A stretch of 55,207 nucleotides of DNA from Burkholderiales bacterium (GTDB taxonomy: Bacteria > Pseudomonadota > Gammaproteobacteria > Burkholderiales > Burkholderiaceae_D), in contig JACOUL010000006.1 of NCBI GenBank assembly GCA_016177875.1, positions 1 to 55,207 of the forward strand, read 5' to 3'. Shown one piece after another: positions 26,651 through 35,515 of this stretch (the stretch's first letter is position 1; every line of letters begins with the position of its first letter). The notes under the pieces were generated by a model. The model worked only from the letters and a program-made list of their open reading frames with translations, was not told the DNA's origin and made no database searches. The position numbers and the translations under genes were made by a program.

Positions 26651-27028
26651 TCAGCCGATGTTCTTGGCGTAGTCTTCTGCGCTCAGCAGTGAATTCACAT
26701 CTGCCGCATTGGCGGGCTTCACTTTGAACAGCCATGCGCCGTAAGCGTCTTCGTTGACTGACTGAGGTGCATCGGACAAGGATTCGTTGATGGCGACGAC
26801 TTCGCCGCTGATGGGTGCGTAGATGTCACCGGCTGCTTTCACCGATTCGATCACGGCGCAGTCTTTGCCGGCTGTCAGTGCCTGGCCGATTTTTGGCAAC
26901 TCTACATAGACGATATCGCCCAATGCGTCCTGAGCAAATTCAGTAATGCCTACAGCCATGGTGCCGTCGGCTTCGGTGCGTACCCATTCGTGGGTGGCGG
27001 TGTATTTCAGTTCGGCTGGGACATTCAT
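26651..27028 (-). CDS. gcvH: Glycine cleavage system H protein
   Basis: This 125-residue lipoyl carrier shuttles the methylamine group between P and T proteins. The lipoylated lysine is in [15 protein letters not shown] (about residue 62). THEWVR at the N terminus and the acidic C-terminal region are typical. The start at 27028 ([16 protein letters not shown]) follows GGAG. It sits 44 bp after gcvT and 35 bp before gcvP in the operon, so it is covered by the upstream glycine riboswitch. Confidence 0.97.
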   Translation of the reverse strand: MNVPAELKYTATHEWVRTEADGTMAVGITEFAQDALGDIVYVELPKIGQALTAGKDCAVIESVKAAGDIYAPISGEVVAINESLSDAPQSVNEDAYGAWLFKVKPANAADVNSLLSAEDYAKNIG

Positions 27029-27072
27029 GCTTGGCTCCAAATAGTTAAAAGTTAGTGATTATTGGTGCTGAT

Positions 27073-28203
27073 TCAGGATACGAGTACTTCACCGTGACGG
27101 ACAAAGGGCATTTTCACCACGGTGGCAGCCAATTGCTTATCGCGGATGACGACCTGCACGGTGTCGCCGACTTTGACGCCCATGGGCAAACGCGCCATGG
27201 CGATGGCTTGTTGCATGGTGGGGCTGAAGGTGCCGCTCGTGATTTCGCCTTCGCCTTGGGCGGTGATGACCTTTTGATGTGAACGCAGGATGCCGCCTTT
27301 TTCACGCAGGATCAGGCCCAGGAATTGCGCGCTTTGGCCAAGCTTCAACAAGGCAGACTTGCCGACGAAATCGCGCTCGCTGGTCAGGTCGACCGTCCAT
27401 GCCAAGCCGGCGTTGAGCGGGTTGACGGTGTCATCCATGTCCTGGCCATACAGGTTCATGCCGGCTTCCAGGCGCAGCGTATCGCGCGCGCCGAGACCCG
27501 CCGGTTTGACGCCTGCCGCGGCCAAGGCATTCCATAAATCGCCGGCCTTCTCCGCTGTGACGGCAATCTCGAATCCGTCTTCGCCGGTATAGCCGGTGCG
27601 TGCCACCATCACTTCGCCGAACGCGGTATCGGGAACGACGACGGCATTGAAGGGTTTGATGTCAGCGCTGGCTGATTTGGTCTCCGGCAGAACTTCCCAG
27701 GTTTTGCTGCGGGCTTTCGGGCCTTGTACGGCAATCATCGCGTAAGCATTCGGGCCGTCGCGGCGCTGGGTGATGGAGACACCTGCGTCGGTTGCGGCGT
27801 TATGCGCATTCATCCATGCCACATCCTTTTCCGCGGTACCGGCGTTGACCACGAGGCGGAACCAGTTTTCGTTGAAGTAGTAAATGATCAGGTCGTCGAC
27901 CACGGTGCCGTCCGGCGTCAGCATGCAGGAGTAAAGTGCCTTGCCGGGGCTTTGCAATTTGTCGACGTTGTTCGCAACCAGTCCGCGCAGGAATGTGCGA
28001 ACGTTGTCGCCTTTGAGATCGACGATGCACATGTGCGAGACATCGAACATGCCGCAGTTGCTACGCACAGCGTGATGTTCTTCGATCTGCGAGCCGTAAT
28101 TGACCGGCATGTCCCAGCCGCCGAAATCGACCATTTTGGCGCCGGCAGCGCGATGAACCGCGTTGAGGGGAGTTGCTTTCGGAGTGCTTGCCGCTTGCGT
28201 CAT
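27073..28203 (-). CDS. gcvT: Aminomethyltransferase, T protein of the glycine cleavage system
   Basis: This 376-residue tetrahydrofolate-dependent enzyme releases ammonia from the H-protein intermediate and forms methylene-THF. Signatures include [17 protein letters not shown] and [18 protein letters not shown] at the N terminus, and [13 protein letters not shown] and [20 protein letters not shown] later. The start at 28203 is preceded by GAGGAA. The open frame continues upstream into the riboswitch and that extension is not coding. First gene of the gcvTHP operon. Confidence 0.97.
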   Translation of the reverse strand: MTQAASTPKATPLNAVHRAAGAKMVDFGGWDMPVNYGSQIEEHHAVRSNCGMFDVSHMCIVDLKGDNVRTFLRGLVANNVDKLQSPGKALYSCMLTPDGTVVDDLIIYYFNENWFRLVVNAGTAEKDVAWMNAHNAATDAGVSITQRRDGPNAYAMIAVQGPKARSKTWEVLPETKSASADIKPFNAVVVPDTAFGEVMVARTGYTGEDGFEIAVTAEKAGDLWNALAAAGVKPAGLGARDTLRLEAGMNLYGQDMDDTVNPLNAGLAWTVDLTSERDFVGKSALLKLGQSAQFLGLILREKGGILRSHQKVITAQGEGEITSGTFSPTMQQAIAMARLPMGVKVGDTVQVVIRDKQLAATVVKMPFVRHGEVLVS

Positions 28204-28285
28204 GAGTTCCTCGATACCAGAATAATGTGGACGACCCAATACGGATAATGAGCATTTGCTCACTACGCGCGATGGAATCGCTGCC

Positions 28286-28485
28286 CACCCTGTCCTGATA
28301 CCTGAGAGATTACGGAGCAGAACACGCTCCGTGCGCACCTTCGGTGGATAGTTCGGCATCTTCCCGCCGCTATCGCTCTCCAGAGTTTGGGGTATGTGCT
28401 ACCCCGCTTGACCGGTCCTTTTGCCTGAGAGTTTGTTGGGTATTAGCCCCTTCGGCGGCAGCACGTTGCTGCGCTCTCCCGATCA
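28286..28485 (-). ncRNA. Tandem glycine riboswitch upstream of gcvTHP
   Basis: Two glycine aptamers lie in the leader. Aptamer 1 (about 28484-28413) has GGGAGAG, CCGCCGAAGGGGC and AAACTCTCAGGCAAAAGGACC. Aptamer 2 (about 28386-28289) has TGGAGAG, CCACCGAAGGTGC and ATCTCTCAGGTATCAGGAC. Both end in the characteristic CTCTCAGG...AGGAC block. The gcvT start is about 85 nt beyond aptamer 2. Glycine binding is expected to switch on the operon, as in other bacteria. Confidence 0.95.
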
Positions 28486-28494
28486 AGTTCCGTG

Positions 28495-28523
28495 ATTATA
28501 TAAGAGCTGAAACACCTTGAGAA
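28495..28523 (-). promoter_or_regulatory. Sigma-70 promoter for the riboswitch and gcvTHP
   Basis: On the minus strand TTCTCA (28523-28518) and TATAAT (28500-28495) are separated by 17 bp. The predicted start, about 7 bases on, falls right at the first paired bases of aptamer 1, which is the expected arrangement. Confidence 0.7.
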
Positions 28524-28564
28524 TGTTGATGTCAAATTGGCAATATCCTGCAAATCGCCGCGAT

Positions 28565-28616
28565 AAACATAAAGGTCGGGTTGAGGCCTTATATCGATGG
28601 CTGGAGAAATGAGAAA
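28565..28616 (+). pseudogene. Fragment of a DUF3297 gene 3' end
   Basis: This stretch aligns without gaps to 30970-31021, the last codons and trailer of the intact DUF3297 gene, with about 42 of 52 positions identical. It reads K-H-K-G-R-V-E-A-L-Y-R-W where the intact gene reads K-L-K-G-R-V-E-A-F-Y-Q-stop. The similarity includes the trailer TGGAGAAATGA. It is a decayed partial copy about 2.4 kb upstream of the intact gene, on the same strand. Confidence 0.7.
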
Positions 28617-28773
28617 TAAAAGATGCTCAACTGATCACGCACAAAATCCATCTAAGAATGTCACCGATACTGACTTCATTCAGCATGCTCATTCGATGAA
28701 TATTTTCAGTTTCTGAAATTTCTCCGTTCGCAAGTTCCAACTGAGTGCATTCGTCATATGAAGGAGTCTGGTC

Positions 28774-29157
28774 ATGAAATACCTTATCGTTTTCCTGCTG
28801 GCGCTTTCTCTTGCCGCGTGCAAAGACCAGATGAAAACAGGAACGGCTCCCTCTTCTTCAACTCCGGCGCAAACTGCGGCAAACTCGACGCCTCAAGCCT
28901 CGAGTCCCGAATCAGGCGCAGCAAATACTTCGCAAGCAGCCACAGGGCAAACTGCAACAGGACGATCTGCCGGCTCATCTTCTCCATCGGAAGCGTCAGG
29001 TTCGGCCGAGGGAAATTACACCGTGGCTGCAGGCGACACCTTATCGGGAATCGCGCGCAAACACGGGCTTAGCCAACAGGACATCGTGAACTGGAACAAT
29101 CTGGCGAATCCGAATGAGATTCAGGTTGGTCAGACCCTGCGGATGACAGCCCCCTAA
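28774..29157 (+). CDS. LysM-domain lipoprotein
   Basis: This 127-residue protein has a lipoprotein signal peptide with lipobox LSLAAC. A Ser/Thr/Ala-rich, probably flexible linker (~25-78) follows. The single C-terminal LysM domain (YTVAAGDTLSGIARKHGL ... VGQTLRM) binds peptidoglycan. It is likely anchored in the outer membrane or periplasmic face and touches the cell wall. AAGGAG lies 9 bases before the ATG. It is monocistronic, with a strong hairpin after it shared with the converging phasin-like gene. Confidence 0.88.
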   Translation: MKYLIVFLLALSLAACKDQMKTGTAPSSSTPAQTAANSTPQASSPESGAANTSQAATGQTATGRSAGSSSPSEASGSAEGNYTVAAGDTLSGIARKHGLSQQDIVNWNNLANPNEIQVGQTLRMTAP

Positions 29158-29241
29158 CAATCGAGAGGTGTAATTGAAACCAGGAGAGCGGCAGGAACGC
29201 TTAGCGGCATGCAAGGGAACGGGATCAGGTCCTGAAAAATT

Positions 29242-29292
29242 GGGAACAGGCCGCGAGTATTCACGTATCGTGAATTAATCGTGGCCTTTCCC
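29242..29292. terminator. Long imperfect hairpin between LysM and phasin-like genes
   Basis: Arms of 24 nt (29242-29265 and 29269-29292) pair almost completely around a TAT loop. Cores are GGGAA.AGGCC and ATTCACG. On the plus strand an AT-rich segment with TTTTT follows. Its position between converging genes suggests a bidirectional terminator. Confidence 0.7.
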
Positions 29293-29308
29293 CAATAATT
29301 TTTGAAGC

Positions 29309-29587
29309 TTACTTCTGACGTTGATTGAGCTGTTGCTGGTAGTCCGTGATCATCTTGTCGATGTATTCGAGCGCGCCCTTGTATTGCTGGGATTGATACT
29401 CGATCAGCTTTTCGTATTGGTCAGCTGCAAGCGCAAAAGGTGCGCCGGAACCGCGCATCGAGTCCAACATCGTCTTCTGAGATTTCATTACCATTTCCCA
29501 AGCGCCGTAGGCTTGTTGCGCCGCGTTTTTTGATTGTTCCAGGAAAGATTTTGCAAGTTCGCTTTGGCTTTGCGTCGGGTCGATCAT
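29309..29587 (-). CDS. Small helical phasin-like protein
   Basis: This 92-residue protein is almost entirely amphipathic helix, Gln/Ala/Lys-rich, with no signal or transmembrane segment. The pattern (ELAKSFLEQSKNAAQQAYGA, then a second helix LIEYQSQQYKGALEYID) resembles short phasin-type proteins that coat polyhydroxyalkanoate granules. Proximity to PhaZ7-type PHB depolymerase genes fits but does not prove this. A perfect AGGAGG ribosome site suggests strong expression. The family call is tentative. Confidence 0.5.
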   Translation of the reverse strand: MIDPTQSQSELAKSFLEQSKNAAQQAYGAWEMVMKSQKTMLDSMRGSGAPFALAADQYEKLIEYQSQQYKGALEYIDKMITDYQQQLNQRQK

Positions 29588-29684
29588 AATTTCCTCCTAA
29601 GTGATTTACAGGTTGGGGACCTATTGTGACACTGAATAAAGAATTGGAGAATGCGGAACTACAGGTCTGGTCTTGCTCTTTGAT

Positions 29685-30161
29685 TTAGTGGTGATGACCA
29701 TGCTCACCATGAACGTGGCCATGGGTAATTTCTTCTGCGGTGGCCGCACGCACGCTTAACACTTCCACTCCTACGCGCAAGGATTTACCCGCCAGCGGGT
29801 GATTGCCATCGAGCATGACTTGATCGCCCTTGATTTTGAGTACGGTGAAAATTTGCTCTTCCCCCGCATCGTTATACCCTTGCAGTGTGCCGCCCACTTT
29901 GACCCCAGGCGGAAAATCCTTCTTGGATATCGTGCGCAGCAGATTTTCATCGCGCTGGCCGAACGCGTCTTCAGGCGTCAAATCCAGCGTGGCTTTGAAA
30001 CCCGCTTCCTGGCCTTGCAGGACCGCTTCTAATTTGGGGAACAAATTGTCATAACCACCGTGCAGATATGCAATCGGGGTTTTGCCGTTTTCGATGACCT
30101 TGCCGTTACTTTCAGCGACGGTCAAACGCAGGGTTACCGCAGTGTCCTTGTCAATTTTCAT
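29685..30161 (-). CDS. slyD: SlyD-type FKBP peptidyl-prolyl cis-trans isomerase
   Basis: This 158-residue cytoplasmic isomerase and chaperone has an FKBP core (YLHGGYDNLFPKLEAVLQG) and an inserted flap domain (LTPEDAFGQRDENLL ... VGGTLQGYNDAGEEQIF). It ends in the His-rich tail HGHVHGEHGHHH, which in SlyD proteins binds nickel and helps hydrogenase or urease maturation. NHPLAGKSL is a family signature. It is a separate transcription unit 97 bp upstream of the phasin-like gene on the same strand. Confidence 0.93.
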   Translation of the reverse strand: MKIDKDTAVTLRLTVAESNGKVIENGKTPIAYLHGGYDNLFPKLEAVLQGQEAGFKATLDLTPEDAFGQRDENLLRTISKKDFPPGVKVGGTLQGYNDAGEEQIFTVLKIKGDQVMLDGNHPLAGKSLRVGVEVLSVRAATAEEITHGHVHGEHGHHH

Positions 30162-30360
30162 GGGCTTTTATCGGATAGATAGGGTTCGAGATTCAGTGCA
30201 GGCAGTAATATAAATCAAATGGAGCGGCATATTGCTGAATGTCGTCGTTTTAACATTCAAACAAATTCTTGACGCACAATGATGTAAGGGTTGACCAGGT
30301 AACACAGACTAAGCGGCATGTGCTGCGCTTGGCAGCACACATTACCCAAAGGAGAAAAAC

Positions 30361-30660
30361 ATGACCGCATTTAACGTTGTCCGCTTTCGTGTCAAACCCG
30401 GCCGCGAAGAAGCCTTCATTGAGGCGCACCGCCGCGCCGATCCCGTCTTCAAAGGATTTGTGCGCGGTACGCTGGTCAAAACAGGGGAACGCAGCTTCTG
30501 CATGATCGGCGAGTGGAATTCATTCGACGATCTCGCCGCCGCACGGTCGCAGATGATCGGCCTGCTCGACACTTTCCGTGGCGACCTTGAAGATCTGGGC
30601 AATGGACTTGGCGTCACGGACCCGGTATCGGGCGAGGCGGTTTTTGAAATGAAGTCTTAA
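30361..30660 (+). CDS. Antibiotic biosynthesis monooxygenase-like (dimeric ferredoxin-like fold) protein
   Basis: This 99-residue protein starts NVVRFRVKPGREEAFIEAHR and contains FCMIGEWNSFDDLAAAR, typical of the ABM/DUF718-type small alpha/beta fold. These proteins form dimers and include heme-degrading and quinone-forming monooxygenases, but many are uncharacterised. AAAGGAG lies 8 bases before the ATG. There are no obvious functional partners nearby. Confidence 0.65.
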   Translation: MTAFNVVRFRVKPGREEAFIEAHRRADPVFKGFVRGTLVKTGERSFCMIGEWNSFDDLAAARSQMIGLLDTFRGDLEDLGNGLGVTDPVSGEAVFEMKS

Positions 30661-30756
30661 GAACGAGCACGATGGGTGCCTAGGAATAACGGGGGACAGC
30701 GAGATACAATTCCGAGAATCCGTAGTCTCCTCCCCTTTACAGATGGATAGCCCCCC

Positions 30757-31005
30757 ATGAACGACACGACACAACTTCCCCCGATCCCCGATCGCCTCTC
30801 CATTAATCCACGCAGCCACCACTACAACGCAGAGGTGTTGAAACACGGAATCGGCATCAAGCTCAACGATAAAGAATATACGAACGTCGAGGAGTATTGC
30901 ATCAGTGAAGGATGGATTGCCGTGGCGTCCGGCAAAACCCTGGATCGCAAGGGTAATCCTCTGATGATCAAACTTAAAGGTAGGGTTGAGGCGTTTTATC
31001 AGTGA
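30757..31005 (+). CDS. DUF3297 family protein
   Basis: This 82-residue soluble protein carries PPIPDRLSINPRSHHYNAEV and GIGIKLNDKEYTNVEEYCIS, the DUF3297 signature. It ends in KLKGRVEAFYQ. Such proteins are common and conserved in proteobacteria but unstudied. A decayed copy of its last codons lies at 28565-28616. A perfect terminator hairpin starts 11 bp after the stop codon. Confidence 0.85.
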   Translation: MNDTTQLPPIPDRLSINPRSHHYNAEVLKHGIGIKLNDKEYTNVEEYCISEGWIAVASGKTLDRKGNPLMIKLKGRVEAFYQ

Positions 31006-31016
31006 TTGGAGAAATG

Positions 31017-31046
31017 AAAACCCCGGCCTCTCAAGGCCGGGGTTTT
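31017..31046. terminator. Bidirectional rho-independent terminator
   Basis: A perfect 13-bp stem (AAAACCCCGGCCT pairing with its complement) closes a CTCA loop. A on one side and T on the other give a U tract in both directions. It serves the DUF3297 gene and the converging PHB depolymerase gene. Confidence 0.95.
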
Positions 31047-31074
31047 CCATCTGGTTTACTTCACCAACCGATGT

Positions 31075-32217
31075 TTAGTAAGTCGTTTTTGGACCGGTCG
31101 TGTAGGTAGCCGCACAGTCGAGGCCGGTACAGGTGGTCAGCAACATGCGCTGGATGATGGCACCAGTATTGGACTTCGATCGGAAATGTCCGACGCCGTT
31201 GGAGGTATCGCCGCCGCCTGCGTTGTAAGGCATGCCGTCCTGCCAGTTGTAATCGGCCTGTGCAGCGTTAGCGCCTGCGCCGACATTGATTTGCGCTTTC
31301 ACGTTGGAAGTCGTGCTGGCGAATTTGGCAGTCTGGTCACATCCAACCCAGAACGATGCGGTGGCGCAACCGACCTGGTCCTTGAATCCGGCCGACAACG
31401 TATAGAACTGCACCGTGCTGTGATTGGCCGGCATGTTGCGCATCGATTTGGTCGATCCGCTGCCGGTCCAGTTGTTGGTAATCCACATGCCGTAGTACCA
31501 GCCCTCGGGGAAGAAACCGAAGGTGTAGCTGTTATACCAGTTTTGCGAACCGCAGGTGGGCGCATAAGCATTGGCGTAGCCGGTGTAATAGCAGCTATAC
31601 AAACCGCGGATGCCGCCGCCGATGTTAATAAACTTACGCACACTGCTCCAGTTGCCGTAGTACTGCAGCGTCGCCAAGGACATGGACACGCCCATCGAGT
31701 GAGCGACGATGTCGACTTGCGTCTTGCCCGTGTATGCCTTCACCTTATCGATGAAGCTCTTGATGATGCTGTACTTGCTGGATGAGTGGTAGTTGTATTG
31801 TGCAGAACCCTGCTCGCTGGAGCTGAGGTAAGTCACGCCGAAAATCTCGCAATCGTTATAGCCGCGCGCCTTCAATTCATCGTAGACGGAGTTCGTCGGC
31901 GTACCGTAACCGCTGACATAGCCGGGCGGCACATCGAGGCTGATGGCGTTATCGCCGTTTCCATGAATATAAATGACCGGTGTTTTTGTCGCGGTACATG
32001 CGCCGCCGCCGAAACCGCCATAACCGACGCCTGGGCTGAAGGTTCCGCCGTACTGTGTTTGGGTGCCTTGGCAAACCCAGCCGTTGTTGGCACCGCAAGT
32101 CAGTGCATGCGCTTCGCCCGGCGCGACGAGCGTACCGGTCAAAGTCCAGAACAGGGAAGTCAAAGATGCTGCAAGGATGGGAAGCAGGCGCTGTGCGGCC
32201 GCAAGTTTGATAGTCAT
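31075..32217 (-). CDS. phaZ7: PhaZ7-type extracellular PHB depolymerase (copy A)
   Basis: This 380-residue secreted alpha/beta hydrolase has a signal peptide ending near A-H-A, then the mature start LTCGANNGWVCQGTQTQYGG. Catalytic Ser lies in AHSMG (about residue 175), Asp in GFKDQVGC and His in NGVGHFRSK, matching the Ser/Asp/His triad known for Paucimonas lemoignei PhaZ7, which degrades native amorphous poly(3-hydroxybutyrate). Similarity to that protein is very high as I recall it. GAGGAGA precedes the start. A close paralogue lies at 41483-42625 on the same strand. Confidence 0.92.
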   Translation of the reverse strand: MTIKLAAAQRLLPILAASLTSLFWTLTGTLVAPGEAHALTCGANNGWVCQGTQTQYGGTFSPGVGYGGFGGGACTATKTPVIYIHGNGDNAISLDVPPGYVSGYGTPTNSVYDELKARGYNDCEIFGVTYLSSSEQGSAQYNYHSSSKYSIIKSFIDKVKAYTGKTQVDIVAHSMGVSMSLATLQYYGNWSSVRKFINIGGGIRGLYSCYYTGYANAYAPTCGSQNWYNSYTFGFFPEGWYYGMWITNNWTGSGSTKSMRNMPANHSTVQFYTLSAGFKDQVGCATASFWVGCDQTAKFASTTSNVKAQINVGAGANAAQADYNWQDGMPYNAGGGDTSNGVGHFRSKSNTGAIIQRMLLTTCTGLDCAATYTTGPKTTY

Positions 32218-32444
32218 GTTGAGTCTCCTCTACTCTAATAGGATTTTGCGCTTTTTTTTATTGGGTGCTTCCCAGTGGCGCTCGGCGAGGAGACTATAGG
32301 GGATTGCATTTCGGCTAACCACTCTCCGAATGGGTAGTGCGTTAGATGGGCAATTGTGAGAATTTGTGAACTTTAAAATGTCGACATCGAGGCTGGACAA
32401 CACCGAGATTTCTGTCCCTTGGCCGGAACAAGGTGCGAGACCGG

Positions 32445-32552
32445 ATGGCCATCAAACAGATCGCCGTCGAAGGCGCCTCAATCAAGCATCTGCGCATTGA
32501 GGAGCTTGAAGTGGATCGACTTCAGGTGAGTGAGCAGATAACGAAACACTAG
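32445..32552 (+). CDS. Possible short ORF or gene remnant (35 codons)
   Basis: The frame encodes MAIKQIAVEGASIKHLRIEE followed by LEVDRLQVSE, with an alternating I..L.I..L.V..L.V pattern like part of a beta-solenoid repeat protein. No ribosome site is evident. It may be a fragment of a larger lost gene. The rest of the 340-bp gap between the depolymerase and pap genes shows only the promoter region of the depolymerase. Confidence 0.3.
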   Translation: MAIKQIAVEGASIKHLRIEELEVDRLQVSEQITKH

Positions 32553-32557
32553 CCGGC

Positions 32558-34042
32558 TTAGCTCTTCAGCACCTTTTCCACTCGATCGCATAGGGTCTTC
32601 AATATCTTGATCCGCGCGTATTGCTTGTCGTCGGCTTCAACTAGGGTCCAGGGGGCAATATCCGTGCTGGTGCGCTCAATCATGTCGTTGGCGGCGATTT
32701 CGTATGCCGGCAGTTTCTTGCGGTTGCGCCAGTCCTCCGGCGTGATCTTGAAGCGTTTGTAGTCGACTTGCTCGCGTTCCTTGAAGCGACGCAGTTGTTC
32801 TTCCGGCGAAACCTGCAGCCAGAATTTTCCCACCACCGCACCATGCTCGGTCAATTCGGATTCGAAGCGATTCAGCTCGGCGTAGGCGCGCATCCAGTCT
32901 GCTTCGCTGCAAAAACCCTCGACCCGTTCGACCAGCACGCGGCCATACCACGAGCGGTCGAAGATCGCTACTCGGCCGCGGCGCGGCACATGCCGCCAGA
33001 ATCGCCAGAGATATGGCTGAGCGCGCTCTTCTTCAGTCGGTGCGGCGATTGGCATGACGCGGTACTGCCGCGCATCGAGCGCGCCGGTAATACGGCGGAT
33101 CGCACCGCCCTTTCCGGCCGCGTCCATGCCCTCGAACACGACGACGAGCGAGTGCCGCGCAAAGCGCGGATCGCGGCATAGCAGGTTCAATTTCCCCTGC
33201 CATTTCTCCAGCTGCGCGTCGTAATTCTTTTCGGCAATCGTCTTGCTCAGGTCCAGCGCCGACAACACGGTTTTCGTGTCCGGCTTGCGGTATGATTTTG
33301 CTGCCGTCACGCGCGATTCGCGCACGCTTTTCCGGGACAGCTGCGCATTGATGCGGTCGAGGATAGTCTGGCCGGCCACGAGGCTGCGGTAGGCTTCGTC
33401 GCTGCCTTCGATGATCGTCCATGGCGCGTGGCCGGTGCTGGTGCGCTGAACAACATGCGCCGAATGCTTGCGAAAGCGATCGTACTGCTTGAAGCGTTTC
33501 CAGTCCTCGTCGGTGACGCGCCAGCGCGTCTTCGGATTCTTCTGTAAGGACTTCAGGCGTTTTTCCTGAGCGTCTTTCGACAGATGGAACCATAGCTTGA
33601 TCACGACGACGCCTTCAGCAGCGAGCATCGCTTCGAAATCCAGGATGTCGTCGATCTGCTGGTCGAACGCCGCGGTCGAAAGCTTTTTGTTGACGCGATC
33701 GACGATAGGTTGGGTATACCATGATCCGAAGAGCACGCCGATCTTGCCTTTCGGCGGCAGCGCGCGCCAGAAGCGCCACATCGGCGGCCGGTCGCGTTCT
33801 TCATCGGTAGGATCGCTGAATGCGACGGTTTGGATATGGCGCGGGTCCATCCATTCGTTGAGCAGATTGACCGTCTCGCCCTTGCCGGCGCCGTCGACAC
33901 CGGAAACGAGGATCACGACAGGAAAGCTTGCCTTTTGCAACAGCGCGATCTGCGCCTTCAACAGGGCGTCGCGCAGTTTCGGTTCTTCGGCTTCGTAGGT
34001 CTTTTTGTCAAGCTTGTGGCCGACTTCGGCGGATTCGAACAT
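32558..34042 (-). CDS. pap: Polyphosphate:AMP phosphotransferase (two-domain PPK2)
   Basis: This 494-residue enzyme uses polyphosphate to convert AMP to ADP. It contains two tandem PPK2 domains. The first has Walker A GVDGAGKGETVNLL (~47), and the second has EGMDAAGKGGAIRRI (~305). The Walker B-type motif DRSWYGRVLVERVEGF appears in the second domain but is altered in the first (GSWYTQPI), as expected for two-domain PPK2 proteins in which the C-terminal half is the active one. GAGGAGACCC precedes the ATG. It lies 39 bp after the nucleotide cyclase gene on the same strand, so the two are likely co-transcribed. Confidence 0.93.
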   Translation of the reverse strand: MFESAEVGHKLDKKTYEAEEPKLRDALLKAQIALLQKASFPVVILVSGVDGAGKGETVNLLNEWMDPRHIQTVAFSDPTDEERDRPPMWRFWRALPPKGKIGVLFGSWYTQPIVDRVNKKLSTAAFDQQIDDILDFEAMLAAEGVVVIKLWFHLSKDAQEKRLKSLQKNPKTRWRVTDEDWKRFKQYDRFRKHSAHVVQRTSTGHAPWTIIEGSDEAYRSLVAGQTILDRINAQLSRKSVRESRVTAAKSYRKPDTKTVLSALDLSKTIAEKNYDAQLEKWQGKLNLLCRDPRFARHSLVVVFEGMDAAGKGGAIRRITGALDARQYRVMPIAAPTEEERAQPYLWRFWRHVPRRGRVAIFDRSWYGRVLVERVEGFCSEADWMRAYAELNRFESELTEHGAVVGKFWLQVSPEEQLRRFKEREQVDYKRFKITPEDWRNRKKLPAYEIAANDMIERTSTDIAPWTLVEADDKQYARIKILKTLCDRVEKVLKS

Positions 34043-34081
34043 GGGTCTCCTCTATCTGAACGTAATCTGCTAACCGGATAT

Positions 34082-35515
34082 TCAGGGAATCTCGAACACA
34101 CAAAATTCTTCCGAGATCCCCTTCAACATGGCGGACTGCTGCACCGGCGTCAGGCCGGCCGCATCCAGCAGGTGCTTGGCCTCGGGATGTTCGACCACCG
34201 GTTTGGTGGCGAAGATCGAGCGCGACATTGCCAGTCCTTGTACGCGCGCCGCGATGTTGACGCTCTGTCCGAAGTAATCGAGTCGGTCGTTGAGCGTGAC
34301 CGCCAGGCATGGCCCTTCGTGCAAACCTATCTTCAGCAGCAAGTCTTCGCCGTCACGCGATTGGTTGAGCGCGTGCATCGCTTCGCGCATGCGCAGCGCC
34401 GCCGCCAGCCCGCGGTCGGGAGTGGGAAAGGTCGCCATCACGGCGTCGCCGATGGTTTTGACGACGGCGCCGGTCTGCGCCGCGATCACGTCGTTCAACA
34501 CGTGGAAATGCGCCTTGACCATATCGTAGGCGACCAGATCGCCGACGCGTTCGTAGAGTTCGGTCGATCCTTTCAGATCGGTGAACAGAAAGGTGAGGCT
34601 GGTGATCTTCAAGCGCTGGTCGATGTCCAGCGTATCGGTGCGGTAAATGTCGCGGAAGGTCTGGTTGGTAAACAGGCGCGTCGCCGTCAGAAAACGCTTC
34701 TTTTCAACAAGCATGTCGTGCAAGGGATCGTCTGCAATAAAAAGGCTAGGCAGCGCGCGTGTCTCTATGCGATTCTGCAAGGTGAGGCGCAAGGGTCCGG
34801 GACGCATCGACGTGGTGGGGACGGGTGTATGCTCATGGTCGAACGCTACTTTCATTTCCTGCGTTTCGGTTGTCGGTTCACCCTGCACATCGATGAAATG
34901 CGCGGTATGCGTGACCGGCTCGAACACGATGATGAATTTTTGCGGCAACTCCACTGTCAGCGTGTGCTGCTCGCCGGACGGCAATTCCAGTGCCGCCAGT
35001 GTAAACTGCGGCACGAGCCGGTCGTACTCTTCGTCGGACACATCGATGCCGGAGCTCCAATAAGCCTGGCGATAATATTCCCACAGCGGCAGCTTGTGCG
35101 GTTCATGGGCGGCGATGCGCCGCACACGCGGATTGACGGTAAAGCTGACCTCGACCATCTGATCCAGCGTCGGCTCATAGGCGGTGGCGCACAGCGCGCA
35201 ATGGTAATCGCGCTGGTGCACATGTTTGAGTGTGTTGTTGGAGCTGAGCACGCCGCCGCAGCCGGGACACAGCAGACTCCAGACCATGTCGAACAAGCCG
35301 AGCCGCGCGGCATGCACGAAAGCGGCAATGACGCCTTCTTCGTTGACGCCGTGCCGTTGCGCGAATTCGAGCACATTGACGCGATTCAATTCGCGGTCGG
35401 TGCCGTTGCGGATCAGTTCCGCCATGTCGGCAACGATGCGCTTATCGGCACACTCGGCCAGGCCGGCAAAGCGTGCCTGCACTTCTGCGGAAAGCGGATA
35501 GGCAGGGCGGTTCAT
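34082..35515 (-). CDS. Class III adenylate/guanylate cyclase with N-terminal Cys-rich domain
   Basis: This 477-residue protein has an N-terminal region with two CxxC pairs (CPGC ~82-85 and CALC ~106-109), suggesting a zinc-binding module. A beta-rich middle domain follows (~130-290, DUF5939-like). The C-terminal cyclase domain (~305-477) has metal Asp residues in FLFTDLKGST and IGDAVMATF, and the transition-state Asn/Arg in NIAARVQG. Substrate-specifying residues were not resolved by eye. There is no transmembrane segment, so it is cytoplasmic. It precedes pap, coupling cyclic nucleotide synthesis and AMP recycling; this link is inferred. Confidence 0.85.
   Translation of the reverse strand: MNRPAYPLSAEVQARFAGLAECADKRIVADMAELIRNGTDRELNRVNVLEFAQRHGVNEEGVIAAFVHAARLGLFDMVWSLLCPGCGGVLSSNNTLKHVHQRDYHCALCATAYEPTLDQMVEVSFTVNPRVRRIAAHEPHKLPLWEYYRQAYWSSGIDVSDEEYDRLVPQFTLAALELPSGEQHTLTVELPQKFIIVFEPVTHTAHFIDVQGEPTTETQEMKVAFDHEHTPVPTTSMRPGPLRLTLQNRIETRALPSLFIADDPLHDMLVEKKRFLTATRLFTNQTFRDIYRTDTLDIDQRLKITSLTFLFTDLKGSTELYERVGDLVAYDMVKAHFHVLNDVIAAQTGAVVKTIGDAVMATFPTPDRGLAAALRMREAMHALNQSRDGEDLLLKIGLHEGPCLAVTLNDRLDYFGQSVNIAARVQGLAMSRSIFATKPVVEHPEAKHLLDAAGLTPVQQSAMLKGISEEFCVFEIP

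Noticed and set aside
24831..26672. 613-codon open frame on the plus strand
   Set aside because: It lies entirely opposite gcvP, has no ribosome site and no recognisable protein motifs. It is a shadow caused by GC-rich codon use of the real gene.
29221..29240. Third REP-like copy near GATCAGGTCCTGA
   Set aside because: The core matches only partly and no partner arm is nearby; better explained as chance next to the terminator hairpin.
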